Part shown: one piece after another, positions 30,541 through 44,745 of the stretch | Layout of the letters: the number at the start of each line of letters is the position of its first letter | Numbering within the stretch: position 1 is the stretch's first letter | Source of the DNA: Micropterix aruncella | Taxonomy: Eukaryota; Arthropoda; Insecta; Lepidoptera; Micropterigidae | Length of the DNA: 64,000 nt | Assembly (NCBI GenBank): GCA_944548615.1 | Contig: OX155965.1 | Span: forward strand, 22,472,756-22,536,755 | Reading direction: 5' to 3' | Program-made: the position numbers and the translations under genes | Notes under the pieces: model-generated | What the model was told of the DNA's origin: nothing | Seen by the model: only the letters and a program-made list of their open reading frames with translations | Database searches by the model: none

Positions 30541-31080
30541 TCAACAACGATACTAAAACGACTATATTCTGCGCGATCGATCGATCGACATTTATACGCT
30601 TTAAAGAGACGAGCTTGCCATACCTACCTACGCGTGCGACAAAACTATTTTCATACATAGACATCGAATAATATTAATATAAAAATATTAATAATAAACC
30701 ATCTACAAGCCACAGCTTTAGTTTTGAGATAATTTAATTTAATTTTGAAGTCCGGCAATAATTGTGCTGCATTAAGTGAAGCGTGAGTTAAGCGTACATT
30801 GGACACACTTTGCGTGGCAGTTTATATCTGTTTATATCCGTACAGTTCGGCCCTGTAATTTATCTCTTTCGCCAGGCGTCGTAAACCGTCGGCGTCGCAT
30901 GCAGCCGCGCCAGTCGCCGGCGGCCGGGCGACGACGAGGTGACGTCACGCGGCGTTTTATAGCTAAGTTGGCGAAATTGCTATGTAAATGAACACAGCGA
31001 GACTTGTAGAGTCCGCTAATAATGGCGGCAGACGGCAGGGAGCCACAACTTTTGGCGCTCTTTATGAAAGATTAAAAATA
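30541..31080. promoter_or_regulatory. CpG-rich unique island with CRE palindrome (candidate regulatory region)
   Basis: GATCGATCGATCGA lies at about 30576. A GC-rich stretch at 30880-30960 holds GAGGTGACGTCACGCGG, a perfect CREB/ATF site (TGACGTCA at 30940-30947). It is followed by GTTTTATAGC, an octamer-like ATGTAAAT and CTCTTTATGAAAG (Hox-type). No repeat in the window matches it. A role as enhancer or promoter of the surrounding homeobox gene is inference. Confidence 0.4.
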
Positions 31081-32242
31081 AATTTTCAATAAACTTTATC
31101 TGCCGTTTAAATTTAGAAATATATCAAACGACGTTGTCTGACGAAGTTTGTTCACGAAGCTTATGTAAATATGCCTGGCTCTTTACTATCACCATTTCCG
31201 CTGTGGCTTTCTGGGGATATCCTGTTTAAATGGCTCGCAAGAGTATATGTGAAACATCGAGATAAAAAACCGCTATATTTACCAGCTCTTCATATACAAT
31301 TGAGCTACAATGCTTGGTAAAACGCCGTAAATCAAAACATAAATAGGCAAATAAATAAGCCAAGAAAGGAACAAAACAAGCTAGCATATCTGAAAAATTA
31401 AATATTAGGAGTTGTCACTCCTAAAGTGCTGCTCCGAAAGTGCTTCAGATGAAAAATTGACATTCCTATTACGTGTATATCTACAATACCTATACTGCCT
31501 TCAGTCAACATATGGCTAAGTTTCTTGTAGGAGATAGAGAAAATCTTTGTTTTTTTTACTAATTTAGTTAATTTTCACGTAATGTTTAGGTACATACCTG
31601 CATCGTTTAGACGACAACAATACCAACAAATACATTGCATGATAAATGTCTTATTTAAGACGATTAATCCTTATTGGTGCCATTTTGCTTCTTATTCCCC
31701 AATCTGTATGAGCTTATACACTTTTCTATAATATGAATTTGGATTGTGTAAATTTTGGAAATTTTATTTTCTTGATAGGTACGTAGATACTTACTTGTTT
31801 AATGTTTTACATATTATATTTTTAATAATTCATTTTGAAATTCAACCGGAGTAGGTACATTAGGTATATTAGGATTTTTTTCTTATCAGAAATATTTTCC
31901 ATTGACGATATCAAATGTCATTTTTTGTGTGTGTGTAGATTTGCTAACTTATCAAAAACTATAATAGCCACTGGTTTTAATTTATTTTCCTTGTGATCTA
32001 GGTCGGTTTCGATAAATGGTAGTAATTAGAAATATATACTTTTATTTAAAAAAATAGTTTCGCCTCAGAATATTTGCAATATTTAACAGATTACTTACTT
32101 TTTGCGCGTTCATTGTGCATTTTCGAAAAAAAAAATAAAGAGCCCCTAGTTATTTTTTCATTCGATTCCCGGCTAAGTCATACATGAAGTACATAAATCA
32201 CAAATATTTCATAAAAATACAGTAATATAAATTATTATAAAT
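31081..32242. other. intronic AT-rich DNA
   Basis: No gene or element is recognised; a short GT run lies at 31926-31937. Confidence 0.35.
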
Positions 32243-32320
32243 ACAGTAGTTCACTTTTTGTGACGGCAGTCGTGTTTTTTAATCGTTTTAATATATTTAC
32301 TTGTTATTCATACTGCAAGA
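32243..32320. repeat. distal block of repeat R
   Basis: CAGTAGTTCACTTTTTGTGA, CGGCAGTCGTGTTTTTTAAT and ATATATTTACTTGTT match parts of 23638-23680, 24350-24375 and 37870-37920. It seems to be the far end of the repeat R family, here without the proximal part. Confidence 0.5.
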
Positions 32321-32329
32321 TGGCCTGTC

Positions 32330-32600
32330 GTCCGCGCGCTGCACTGCCATCTACACGCACCGCAGTGTAAACGAACTCTCAATCACCGCCCGGGGCACGT
32401 TAACAGAGGGGGACGGGGGAGCAGGGTCTGGATCGGCGCCTTCTGATTGGCCGCTGGCTGTATATTAGCCTGCCCCCTCGCAGGTCCCGCCCGCCGCGAC
32501 CGCCCCCTTTCACTCGTGTATTCTAGTACTCAGCGCCCCCCCCCCCCCGCCCCCCGCGACAACCATGCCAGCGGAGTGACATGTTTATTAAGTGGTACTA
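32330..32600 (+). promoter_or_regulatory. promoter-like CpG island with CCAAT and TATA-like boxes
   Basis: A GC-rich unique stretch holds an inverted CCAAT box (ATTGG at 32445-32449), a TATA-like TGTATATTA at 32459-32467, several GC boxes, a 13-base C run and a tiny ATG...TGA frame at 32564-32578. The order fits a + strand core promoter with a short upstream frame. It directly precedes the truncated end of the piggyBac-like element. No downstream host exon could be tied to it. Confidence 0.35.
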
Positions 32601-32667
32601 CATTTATAAACTAACTGCCACTCTCTTGCATCGCGATTTCTAGCTGCTATACGCTAACTGCTAACAC

Positions 32668-33651
32668 CTAATATATTTTTATTTTATCTTTCACGTGCGT
32701 CGGCATTGTACGAATTTCCAGTCGGCTCTTTAGCCAGGGCTCTACAAGTTGCGAATGCAGCTTCTTCATAAAATCGCGCCGAATCATTACTTTTTGTCCA
32801 AGGACAGAAGCATTGTGGCAGTAAGTTATGTAGCTGTTGATACATGATATATTAATCATGCCGTAGAAAACACACATTGGCCATCGATTTGTTTTTCTAC
32901 TGCAAGACATCACTGAGCACATCTGGTCGAACGTGTCGACACCACCTTTTGTGCTATTATAGAATTCGACCATGTGTGGCTTCTTTGTTTCAGGGTTAAC
33001 TGAGCCCTCTTCATCACAAGAGGACAGTAGGTAAACCATTTTTGATGGTTTCGGTTTGTATGAAAGAAGCGTAAGGGGACCGTCGTAACAGAACATCGAT
33101 GTATTGATGTTTCTGTATCGATTGTTCTTTACTTCTTCTGGGATTTCCCTTTTGTTTGCACGCAACGTCCCTACAATCGTCAATTTATACGGCTGCTGGA
33201 GTAACTGCTTCGCTAGAGGAACTGACGTGAACCAGTTGTCCATTGTGACGTTTCTGTTGGTGCCGTGTATACTGCGGGTAAGTTCCTTTACGAAGTATTC
33301 TCCCAAAGGTAAACCTCCTGTATTGGTGCCTTTTCCAAGATATGGAGTACAATCAATCATATATCGTGTTCCACTATCGCACATCATTTCCAACTTGACT
33401 CCATATTTTGCTGGTTTATTTGGAATATACATACGGAATTTACACCTCCCTCGGAACGCCAACAACTGCTCATCAATAGTCACATTTGTTCCAGGCACAT
33501 AGTTTCGGCGGCACTGCGCTATAAGCATTTCCCATATGCCTCTTATGGGTGTAAAAGGATCGTCCCTTTGTCGTTGGAAGCGGAATGTTTTATCATCAAA
33601 ACGCAGACATCGCAAAAGGAAGTCACACCTTTCTTTGCTCATACATGACAC
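32668..33651 (-). pseudogene. piggyBac transposase, catalytic part (truncated at C-terminus)
   Basis: The DDE_Tnp_1_7 catalytic domain of a cut-and-paste transposase very similar to the classical moth piggyBac type. In this 327-residue frame the catalytic aspartates are D60 (NVTIDEQLL), D138 (TMDNWFTS) and D239/D242 (GGVDTFDQM). Their spacings of 78 and 101 residues are those of the active family. The frame stops after KDKIKIY, so the C-terminal cysteine-rich DNA-binding domain is missing. Coding homology continues upstream of the first methionine through a frameshift into the N-terminal part. The protein as encoded cannot be active. Confidence 0.9.
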
Positions 33652-33833
33652 ATATCTTGTACCCGAATACTCTATGTTGAACAGTTCGTCCAGTGTCAGA
33701 TGATTATCTTTCAGAGCACCAGAACACCAATGAGAGCTCTGATCTCTTCTTTGCTTGTGTCATTCTGCGTAGAATTATTTTGCTCATAGTTTTGCCTTTT
33801 TATCGAAATTTCGAAGTTCGTCCACTTTAAAAT
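33652..33833 (-). pseudogene. piggyBac transposase, broken linker
   Basis: Between the two open parts the homologous reading continues but is interrupted. A TAA codon lies at 33834-33836 and a small deletion with frameshift lies near 33711-33716. These are the only two breaks I can see in the central gene, so inactivation there is modest compared with the lost C-terminus. Confidence 0.75.
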
Positions 33834-34301
33834 TTATTCAAATATCTGATCAGTCATGAACTGTTCGAATAATAATAATGGATCCACTATGTCCCTTACA
33901 TCACGAGTAGGTCCTCTGGCAACACGTACGATATTTATTCCAGCTGTTCTATTTGAACTATGCCCTTTGCTGGTAGCCCAAACGTGACGGGAGCGACTCC
34001 GGATGTTGCTACGTGTGAATGTCAAAATAGATGGGTCGGTACCGGAGGTCTCTTGCGATGGAGCAGGAGGTGTTTGCGGCTCCAGCGCATTTTCCGTCAG
34101 AGAAGGTGAAGGGCGGTCTTGAGTGTTAAAGGGGCTATCTTCATGATCGGAATGGTCATCTTGAGTGTCGCTTTGAACATCATCAACCTCCACATTGTCT
34201 TCAATTTCGCTATCAGATAACCTCTCCGAGGCACTAACATCCTCCTCATCCAATAATAAACGTGTAATATGTTCTTCAGATAGCAATCTTCTTGAAGACA
34301 T
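33834..34301 (-). pseudogene. piggyBac transposase, N-terminal part
   Basis: The likely start is the ATG at 34301, which opens MSSRRLLSEEHITRLLLDEE. The upstream in-frame ATG at 34364 would add a hydrophobic stretch unlike family members. The region is acidic (EIEDNVEVDDVQSD), as in the piggyBac N-terminus, then reads SRHVWATSKGHSSNRTAGIN and RGPTRDVRDIVDPLLLFEQF, conserved in the family. It ends at the nonsense codon at 33834. Confidence 0.85.
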
Positions 34302-34353
34302 GGCAAAAACTGCGAAAAAGAATAAACATTGATTACAAAAAATACATACATAA

Positions 34354-34561
34354 ACCCTAACCATTCGTCGAAACGACGACTACTTTTGCTATATCTCAAA
34401 ATAAAATGTACTTACCCGCCGGACACGGTTGCCTCTCGAAAGAGCTCGGCGAAGACTGAGTTGACAAGCGAGATCACGGCGATTGGCGCACGCGCCACAA
34501 AAGAGATGGCGATATTTTTGTCCTATACTCGTCGTTTCGACGAAGGTTAGGTCTCTAGGGT
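34354..34561. repeat. terminal and subterminal inverted repeats of the piggyBac-like element
   Basis: CCTAACCATTCGTCGAAACGACGAC (as CCTAACC...TCGTCGAAACGACGA) on the plus strand near 34356-34380 faces the terminal block CCTAACC.TTCGTCGAAACGACGAG on the minus strand near 34551-34527. They form an inverted pair spanning about 195 bp, which encloses the probable transposase promoter. Each copy is itself nearly palindromic (TCGTCG AAA CGACGA). Confidence 0.75.
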
Positions 34562-34706
34562 TAAATGTGACATTACTTCAAAGTACTAATTTGAATTTTT
34601 CAAAAATATTTTACTTACAAAATTATCTATGTGCTTAATTTTAACGTTCGGTGAGTTTTATTGTGAGGAATGTATTATATAAAACTATTGTTTTTGCTAT
34701 TATCAG

Positions 34707-37514
<2,808 letters not shown>

Positions 37515-37920
37515 AACGCCAATCCTAAAAAGGAGTGTAATGTGTTCAGGGTCCATATATGTAAGTTTACCGTCTCTTTATTCCGCCATAACTTCCAAAC
37601 GCTTGGACCGATTTAGAATTGTGTGGTATTGATTGAATCATTATGTTATCTCGGATATTAACTGTCCAAATATCAAGTAAGTAGTTGTCTAAACGTCCAA
37701 ATGTCATATAAATTAACTTAAATATATCGTGTTTAGTGTCAAATGAAAGGTCTGATTGAGTACATTCCGGAAATGTATATGTATCTATATGGATAAATAT
37801 ATAAACCACACATATTGATTTTTAAAAAAAAGTAATAAAAAACAAAAATAAAAATAATTATAAATACATAAGTAAGTTCTTTTTCCGTAACCACAGTCGT
37901 GTTTTTTAATATATTTATTA
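37515..37920. repeat. dispersed repeat R, copy 3
   Basis: It carries GGAGTGTAATGTGTTCAGGG, CCATAACTTCCAAACGCTTG, AATATCAAGTAAGTAGTTGTC, TCGTGTTTAGTGTCAAATGA and then the distal AGTCGTGTTTTTTAATATAT block. This is the most complete copy and links the proximal and distal parts found apart elsewhere. Confidence 0.65.
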
Positions 37921-39130
37921 ATAATATATTATTCCCTATTATTATATTTTATTATTCCCTATTAATATTTTAACTTATTCACCACTACATTCCTCAATTT
38001 TAACGTGAACGTCAAAATAATGAAGAATAATTTTGCAGACTAAAATAGGTAGAAATGTGTAATGAATTTATGGCTTTCAGCAGAGTCAGTCAGTACTGGG
38101 TTGGCGTATTATATTTCACGTGGAATTAATTATTTTCAGCTTAATTACAGCGAAGAGGGCGAGCGACGTTACCAATATCCATTTCAGGCGAAATATAAAT
38201 TTCACTTTTAACGATGCTCTCGATTCCAACAAACTGCGGGACGCGGTGTTTTTATTAATAATATTAAAACTATCTGACAAATGTAGGTTTAAATTTGAAT
38301 TTAGGTGTGAGGCCTGTCTGTCTACTAACCTACAATTTTTCGATAGCTCTATATAACCCTCTGAGGACCATAAGCTTTGCAGTAGAGTATGGGAATGTTT
38401 GATACTTAAGACTGTTAAAGGGCAATGTAAATAATATTTATGCCAACTTTTCTGAAAATTGGTTCAATAGATTTTTTATAATGTCCCTGTGGTCCATAAA
38501 GATGCAAAGTCACAACTTTTTCCAAAATTTGTTTATTTTATTAATTAACTCAGTAGTCACACGTACTGAAACACTTTCTAAAAAAACAAATGGAATAAGT
38601 AACCATACGTATTTCATTTATTTATTTAAAATCATTAGAGATCGTTGGTTATTTGCGATATTTTAAAAATAAAAATACAGTATATTTTTAAACCATATTT
38701 TTTTTTACTAGTATTAAGATTGTTATGTCTGAATAACATGGAAAAAATATAATTTATAAATTATTGGTATTCTATAATATATGAAGTGGTTTTGAAAGTA
38801 TGTGACACATACGTGCCATGATTTTAAAAGGGATAAATAACCTACGATATTCTCGACAGCCCAATTAAAATCATGTTGCCAAAATATCAAAATTGAAGAA
38901 AACTTTTCATTAAATTTCAAATAGCAGGTAATAATAATATTATTAAACTGTGTATTTGCATTTAAAACACATAAAAATACAAAAAAAACTAGCTTATTAC
39001 CTTATACATATACCTACCTATCTTACAATTAACCTAATCGCGGTGCAGTGGTACATGCTATAGTTGTGGAAACAAATATTATCAAACAAATAATATTGTC
39101 GTAATAAAATTCAAATAACTATAGGTATTT
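37921..39130. other. intronic AT-rich DNA
   Basis: No gene is supported. Several runs of A or T and short open frames without family resemblance are present. Confidence 0.4.
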
Positions 39131-39715
39131 GAAACTAAGAATGCCAGAGGAGAGGAAATCGGGGGATGAAGCAGAAAAACTAGTTCATTCTTAAAAAGGT
39201 AATTGCTGGACGATCTTTCCAGAGTCTTGCATCATGGACACAGAAAAAGTAGGAGTAGGAAACAGTATTGTGGCGATGAATTTTGATTAAAATATCAGAG
39301 GCCAATCGAAACGCGACAGTGGGAACTTAACGGTTCGAAAAGATTTTGGAGATAGGATGGTGTTGATTGGGAGAGTACTCGATAGAGGGAAACATGAACA
39401 TTTCTCCTTTGGCGTACTGGCAACCACTTCAACCGTGCTCTATATTCGGACACGTGGTCATACTTAGGTAGACCGAAGATGAATCGTATATATATGCATA
39501 CATTTTGCAAACGTTCAAATTTTTTGAGTAGTTTCTATGATAAATCGAGATAAGCCACAACTGCATAGTCAAGAAAATGTAAGAGGAGAGACAGTGCAAG
39601 AGATATTTGTGTGTCCATGGGAAGCAATCGTAGAGGGTCAAAACCAGCAAATATTTTGAGACTTACTTTATCTAGGTGTGATTGCCAGGACGAATGTACA
39701 TCGACAGGATTGCAT
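39131..39715 (-). mobile_element. LINE family B copy, decayed
   Basis: A minus-strand copy of the element at 41510-42345. Its 3' UTR start (CCTCTCCTCTGGCA region) lies at 39131 and coding similarity extends to 39715. Confidence 0.75.
39295..39660 (-). pseudogene. LINE family B reverse transcriptase C-terminal pseudogene
   Basis: Minus-strand pieces read RFIFGLPKYDHVSEYRARLK and WLPVRQRRNVHVSLYRVLSQ, nearly the same as RFIFGLRKYDHVSDYRAQLK at 41770. Upstream, in another frame, LTLYDCFPWTHKYLLHCLSS corresponds to the preceding segment. A 3-base insertion and frameshifts break the gene, and the catalytic part is absent. Confidence 0.75.
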
Positions 39716-40304
39716 CAAAGCTTGCTTTAGAAATTAATATTTTATTTTAATGCTTTAAAATAATGTAAGGTTAATTAATTATATAAATTCAATTTTAAAG
39801 TTTAGTAAGAAAAGTATGACATCCTGACAGCCCCAGTAAACTTATGATCAAGACTTTATAACGTATTTTCCACACACAAGACAGGCGTCGAATGGGACCT
39901 AATATCAACTCAAGAAAGGTGTTTTACATTGGATATCCAGTGGTAAAAGGAATCAGCCCGCAAGAAGTTTGCTCCACAAATCGTGAAAAAGAGTTCCGTA
40001 TTTTTTTAAAAACAAGAGTTATTAACCTCGTAAGTCCTTTCGTGTTATAAAAAGCACAAATTAGTCTATGCAATTCAGACCTGACGTTTTAAATCGTATG
40101 CGAGATTGACTACCAAACCTGCTATTTTCAGTACGAACTATTTTTCAATTATTTTCGATATTATTTTTGCGAGATGTCAGCGCACTGAAGAGTACATTCG
40201 TTCACTTTAGTCTATGGTTATAGCCGTCATGTTGAGAATATATATTTCGATGTCTGAATCACAATTCTAGGTTCGTGCTTTTTAAAGGCGATAGATCAAC
40301 AGTT
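39716..40304. other. intronic AT-rich DNA
   Basis: Nothing recognisable. Confidence 0.35.
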
Positions 40305-41004
40305 TATTTTATTTTTTATTTTTATTTAAAGAAATGCGCATTGTTTAAACTACAGTACATTATAATATTATCATTAGAGGCTCCGAGTAAATAGTAGCAA
40401 AAAAAGAGAGCAGACCAGTTCTTCTTCAGATCAACGCCGCCTTACTAGGCCTAGGCCCGTACTAAGGCAAGCTTACCAAGTAAATAGTGGCTTGTGCATA
40501 CTTCAAACTGCATAACTTAAAAAATAGTATCTAATAATATTAGGAATTAACTTAAGATAATAAACAAAATATGTACAAATTAATCATGAATCTAAAAACT
40601 AGGTCATTGATATGTCAATGCTTCTGTCAGTCTAAGTCAGTCTGCAAATAATATTTTAAAAACAATTATCATAAAACACATAATAAAATAAATAGTAAAG
40701 GAATTTCATTAACACGTGAAAAAAGTAAATAATAATTAGGAAATGCAATAAATAGTGAAATAATCATATTAAAATACTTATGGATGGAATAAAAGAATTG
40801 TAATAAATAGTCAAAAAATCAAATTCAAATAGTCAGAGGATACAATTATACATAAAATGTGCATATTACTACATACCTATTATACACTAAGCCTAAGACA
40901 TTATTTTTAAAACGTCAGGATTTAATACTTTAAAAAGGCATTAAATAATATTATACATATTATTTAAGGATATAAATTTATTTGGGTAAATCAAATAATA
41001 GACA
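40305..41004 (-). other. probable LINE 3' UTR, unclassified
   Basis: It opens with TTTATTTTATTTTTTATTTT, which on the minus strand is a poly-A-like tail, followed by 100-200 bp without matches in the window. No coding region could be attached to it. Confidence 0.3.
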
Positions 41005-41470
41005 TATATTAGTATTATTATTTATTCCGTAGCCGGCGATTGGGGAGGGAATCGCTCTCGCAGCCAATAAGCCGCTGTCGGTGACGCTGGATCTCGTACT
41101 CCATTCACGATTCGCTTCCATTCTTGACGATTTTTTGCCACTTCTCGAGCATCCCATGCCGATAATCGTTGATTCTTAAGGTCGTCTTTGATGTTATATA
41201 GCCAGGTTCTCTTCGGTGCCGATCGCTGAATTCTCCATTCTGTCGGACGGACTCGCCAAAGAAGTTTACGTGGCAAGCGATTATCGTTCATTCGGCAAAC
41301 ATGGCCGAACCATCGTAATCGACGTTTATGTACTTCTTCTTCGATCGTTGTTAGTAGATCGTATCTTTCTTTAATGGTCTCGTTTCGAATTCGGTCGCGG
41401 AGTGAGACACCGAGAATCTGTATCAAGCATCGCATTTGGAAGACTTCGAATATTATGAAGACATATTATG
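41005..41470 (-). mobile_element. RTE-like LINE 3' fragment
   Basis: A minus-strand coding tail ending in TGA/TAA-rich sequence (GGAATAAATAATAATAC) at about 41005. It lies head-to-head with the family B LINE that starts at 41510. Confidence 0.65.
41022..41435 (-). pseudogene. RTE-like LINE ORF C-terminus
   Basis: This 137-residue frame reads GVSLRDRIRNETIKERY, EEEVHKRRLRWFGHVCRMND and RLPRKLLWRV, then RQEWKRIVNGVRDP. The RWFGHV/CRM and RxxWK motifs are the standard C-terminal region of RTE-clade endonuclease/reverse transcriptase proteins. The polymerase and endonuclease domains are missing. No stop breaks the remaining frame, so the copy is not very old. Confidence 0.75.
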
Positions 41471-41509
41471 TGATTGTTATTAATACATTTTATTAATGTA
41501 ATTAATTAA

Positions 41510-42120
41510 AAGTGAAAGATCTTGGTCTAATTATCGATGAACATTTATCCTGGCAACCACACGTGGACGAGGTAAGTCGTAAAATATTTGCTAGTTTTCA
41601 CCCTCTGCAAACACTCAGAAGATTTCTTCCTATGGACACAAAAAAATCTCTTGCACAGTCTCTCCTCTTGCCTCTCCTTGACTATGCAGTTGTGTCATAT
41701 CTCGATTTATCAGAGGAACTGATCAACAAACTTGAACGTTTGCAAAATGTATGCATACGATTCATCTTCGGTCTACGTAAGTATGATCACGTGTCCGACT
41801 ATAGGGCACAGTTAAAGTGGTTGCCAATACGCCAAAGAAGAAATGTTCATATACTGGCTCTCCTATATCGTGTCCTCACCCAATTAACACCATCCTATCT
41901 CCAGGAGCTTTTTGAACCACTAAGTTCCCACGGTCTCGTACTTCGGTCAGCCTCTGACAGTTTATTAAAAATTCCGAGTCATAATAGTGATTTCTATTCC
42001 TATTCTTTCTGTGTCCATGGTGCAAGACTCTGGAACGATCTCCCAGCAAATATACGAAACTCGCCTTCTTTACCATCGTTTAAGACTTACCTTAAGGATT
42101 ACTACCTTTCTAAGAAGTAA
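41510..42120 (+). pseudogene. LINE family B reverse transcriptase C-terminal part
   Basis: A 203-residue open stretch with VKDLGLIIDEHLSWQPHVDE, LLLPLLDYAVVSYLDL, LERLQNVCIRFIFGLRKYDH, RQRRNVHILALLYRVL and HGARLWNDLPANIR. These are the thumb and C-terminal signatures of Jockey/CR1-like ORF2. The catalytic motifs would lie upstream of the truncation at 41510 and are absent. The frame itself is intact to a natural stop. Confidence 0.85.
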
Positions 42121-42350
42121 CCAGTTCTTCCCTTTCTCTCCTGTTCCTCTCCCAATTTCCTCTCCTCGGGCATTATTAGTCTTAAATTCTTCCACTTGTC
42201 TGTATGTTATGTAATAATCTTTATTTTCACAATGCGCGCATGTACCACTATGTTTAGGTTAGCTGTAAGACATTGCCATGTGGCAATAAGCTCGCCTTTT
42301 TTGTATACTTATTAAGTGCAAATAAAGAGTTTATTATTATTATTATTAAT
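41510..42350 (+). mobile_element. LINE family B, best copy, 5'-truncated
   Basis: The distal part of ORF2 is followed by a 3' UTR with CACAATGCGCGCATGTACCA and CAATAAGCTCGCCTTTTTTG, ending in GTTTATTATTATTATTATTA. Two further copies lie at 3885-4370 (UTR only) and 39131-39715 (minus). Confidence 0.85.
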
Positions 42351-42840
42351 AATTAATATAGTTATTTGAAATTGTCTTTTAGCCAAGAAACATGGACTTT
42401 TAAAAAGGTAATATTGCCATTTTTCATTTCTCCATGAATCCGTCTTGTGACTTCTTTCAGCATGTTCCCAACTTGCAATGGCTTCGGATTTTCTCATACC
42501 ACAATACAGAGACAGTAAAGTCTTTTTAACAAAATTGACGGTGTCTTAGAGCGTCGAGCCACGGGTCTTAAGGGCTTGCCAACTGAAGGCCGCCGAGAAG
42601 TATCCCTCTGCTTACTTTCCTCGCACCCTATTCCTGAATCGCACTTCCGCTCGAGAGTGCGCTTACTGTTCTAACTCAGTATGCTGTGCCCATTCTATCC
42701 TGGTTTGAATACTCAACCTGTATACTATAAATACTTTTGTCCAACCAGCAAAAACTGCCTTATCTTATCGTCTGCTTACAGAATAACAATATTTTTCAAA
42801 CGTCAGCATTCAGTTGAAAGGTTCCCCAGAACGTCTGCGT
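42351..42840. other. intronic DNA
   Basis: No gene or repeat is recognised; the 42540-42660 part is moderately GC-rich and unique. Confidence 0.35.
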
Positions 42841-42848
42841 GTAGGAGT

Positions 42849-42917
42849 GGGGTTTAGAGGAAGGGGATGGGGATGGGGGAATAGGAGGCTACGCGAAAAA
42901 TGGTTGGGGGGGGGGGG
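42849..42917 (+). other. potential G-quadruplex and poly-G tract
   Basis: Four G-runs (GGGG at 42849, 42863, 42869 and GGGGG at 42875) satisfy the quadruplex rule; a 14-base G run follows near 42905. Confidence 0.55.
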
Positions 42918-44574
42918 GAAGTGAGACGCAGGAAAACAGGGAGAGATGACACGCGTGCGATATCACCCAGTAGGGACGAAAAAGTACCCGAAAACGAGCT
43001 GGAAAAGATCATTTTGATATGAGGAAAATACGAGGGGGAGCGAATAGAATAGGGGGGATAAGGGTATGCTGACATGCTATATGTAGAAAGAAACATAGCA
43101 TATCTGATTTTGATGCTTGTGATAACAGCTTTTGACAACCTTTCAGGCCTGATATTGTCCAAATAAGGAAGTCGTTGAGTCCTAAACTATTTTTTGTCTA
43201 GCTTTGGAAAAAAATAGTAGATTCTGGTAGTTTAGTCCTGGTTAAAATGAAGTATGAGTAATAAGTACTTTAGTACTTTGTTTTTGAAATGGTACCCAAA
43301 ATCGAGAAATTCCAAAAGAGGATACTTTCATAGATATCAATATAATATCATAATATAATTTGTGATAGATTAAATAAACCCTACATCCATATTCGTATGG
43401 GGTAGAAATTTATATATCACCCACACAATTGTGGACAAGGTCTGAATAGAATATGGTCAGACACATCGAAATGATCGGAAATCTACTACTTGGAAATAAA
43501 GTACTTCTGCAAAGCGTATAAATGTGACATGAACACTGATTTTTAATTAAGCTAAGGTCGTTTACAGAAAACCATGATTATTGAGCAAGAATATACAACA
43601 TTAAATGTTTACCTTAGAACAGTTCCCGGCTTAGTTAGATGACTTAGTTAGGCCATTGAACTATGCGATGTATTCGTTTCTGGCGATTCAATGATAAAAA
43701 TATGTTTGTGCATAGTTCCTAAGTTCTGAAAATGTTTCGTCACATAACAACTACAATAAATAAATACTATTACTACAATAACTACTACTACAACTACTAC
43801 AATAAATAAATAAATAAATTATTCTGCAACAATCACAGTTAGAAATTTATGAGTCGATGGAAAAAATGTAACTGACGTGAGAAAATTCCGCTTTATTACA
43901 ACTTTCGTAGAGGTTAATCTTAAAAAAAATATCTCACTGAGCTTATTTCTCTTCACTATGATGATAGAAATAATTTAAAAAGGATATCTCGCTGCTGTTC
44001 AGAATTTCGAGGTGGTCGTGCCTCCCTTAGCACTGCACCGTAGCGTTTGCAGTTGACATCTGTAACATCTGTTTCATACATATTAGAACATTGGTGTGGC
44101 TGTAATCCAAACATTATGCATAATGAGCTAAGCGTAACAAGCCTAGTTTTTAACGATCCAGATGGATATCGCTTAACTTAACTGAAGAGCAAAGTTAAAA
44201 AACGTCTCAGGCGACAAATCGCCGATATACTATTATATACCTACTCATGAAACACTCCGTAATATGTGTTTGCGATACATTAGAGAAGCGTACTCGAAGT
44301 CAGCAGCAAAGACCAATAACTCGAATGGCGGAAAGGACGATAAAATCATGGAAGTGGAATAGGGAATTCTATTTTGTTAAATTCTGTTTGAAGCATTTTA
44401 AACATGTCTTTCGAAATTTTCCTCGCGAAACATGCAATACCTTTGTTTATATTTTCTATTAATTTAATGAATTGGCTATATTTTAGAAATCGAGGAATTC
44501 AAATAGGATTGCAGAGTTTTAAATATATGGTAAATTATGTTGATTATTTTTATTAGCAAAACTACAGGAAAAAC
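42918..44574. other. intronic DNA
   Basis: No gene is supported. ACTACTACAACTACTACAAT-type simple sequence occurs at 43745-43820. The 43984-44215 part is GC-richer and might be LINE-derived, but I could not match motifs. Confidence 0.35.
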
Positions 44575-44745
44575 TATTTTTTAAATAAATATTAAGAAAA
44601 TGTTCTTGTTTAACATATATTTTTTTCGAATCGTAAGCAGTAACTCGTTTAGAAGTAATTATCAGTTTAAAATTATTATTTTTTTCATTCCCGCGATAAA
44701 AGCCGCTAGGCCCGCGATAAAAGCTATGCAATAGCATAAAAAAAA
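44575..44745 (-). repeat. dispersed repeat P (palindrome-bearing), inverted copy
   Basis: On the minus strand it reads GCTATTGCATAGCTTTTATC GCGGGCCTAG... and then TTTTAAACTGATAATT, GTTACTGCTTACGATTCG and ATATATGTTAAACAAGAACA. These match 49537-49700 on the plus strand. Confidence 0.7.

Larger units (their letters stand above)
32645..34565 (-). mobile_element. piggyBac-like DNA transposon, 3' end missing
   Basis: The minus-strand element begins at 34561 with CCCTAGAGACCTAACC next to a TTAA target site at 34562-34565, the signature of piggyBac-type ends. Its transposase gene follows in two frames. The other end, with the second inverted terminal repeat and TTAA, was not found, and the transposase lacks its C-terminal cysteine-rich region, so the low-coordinate end has been lost near 32645-32668. 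Confidence 0.85.

Noticed and set aside
42854..43162. 102-residue minus-strand frame
   Set aside because: Pro/Ser-rich product of the G-rich tract; no family resemblance.
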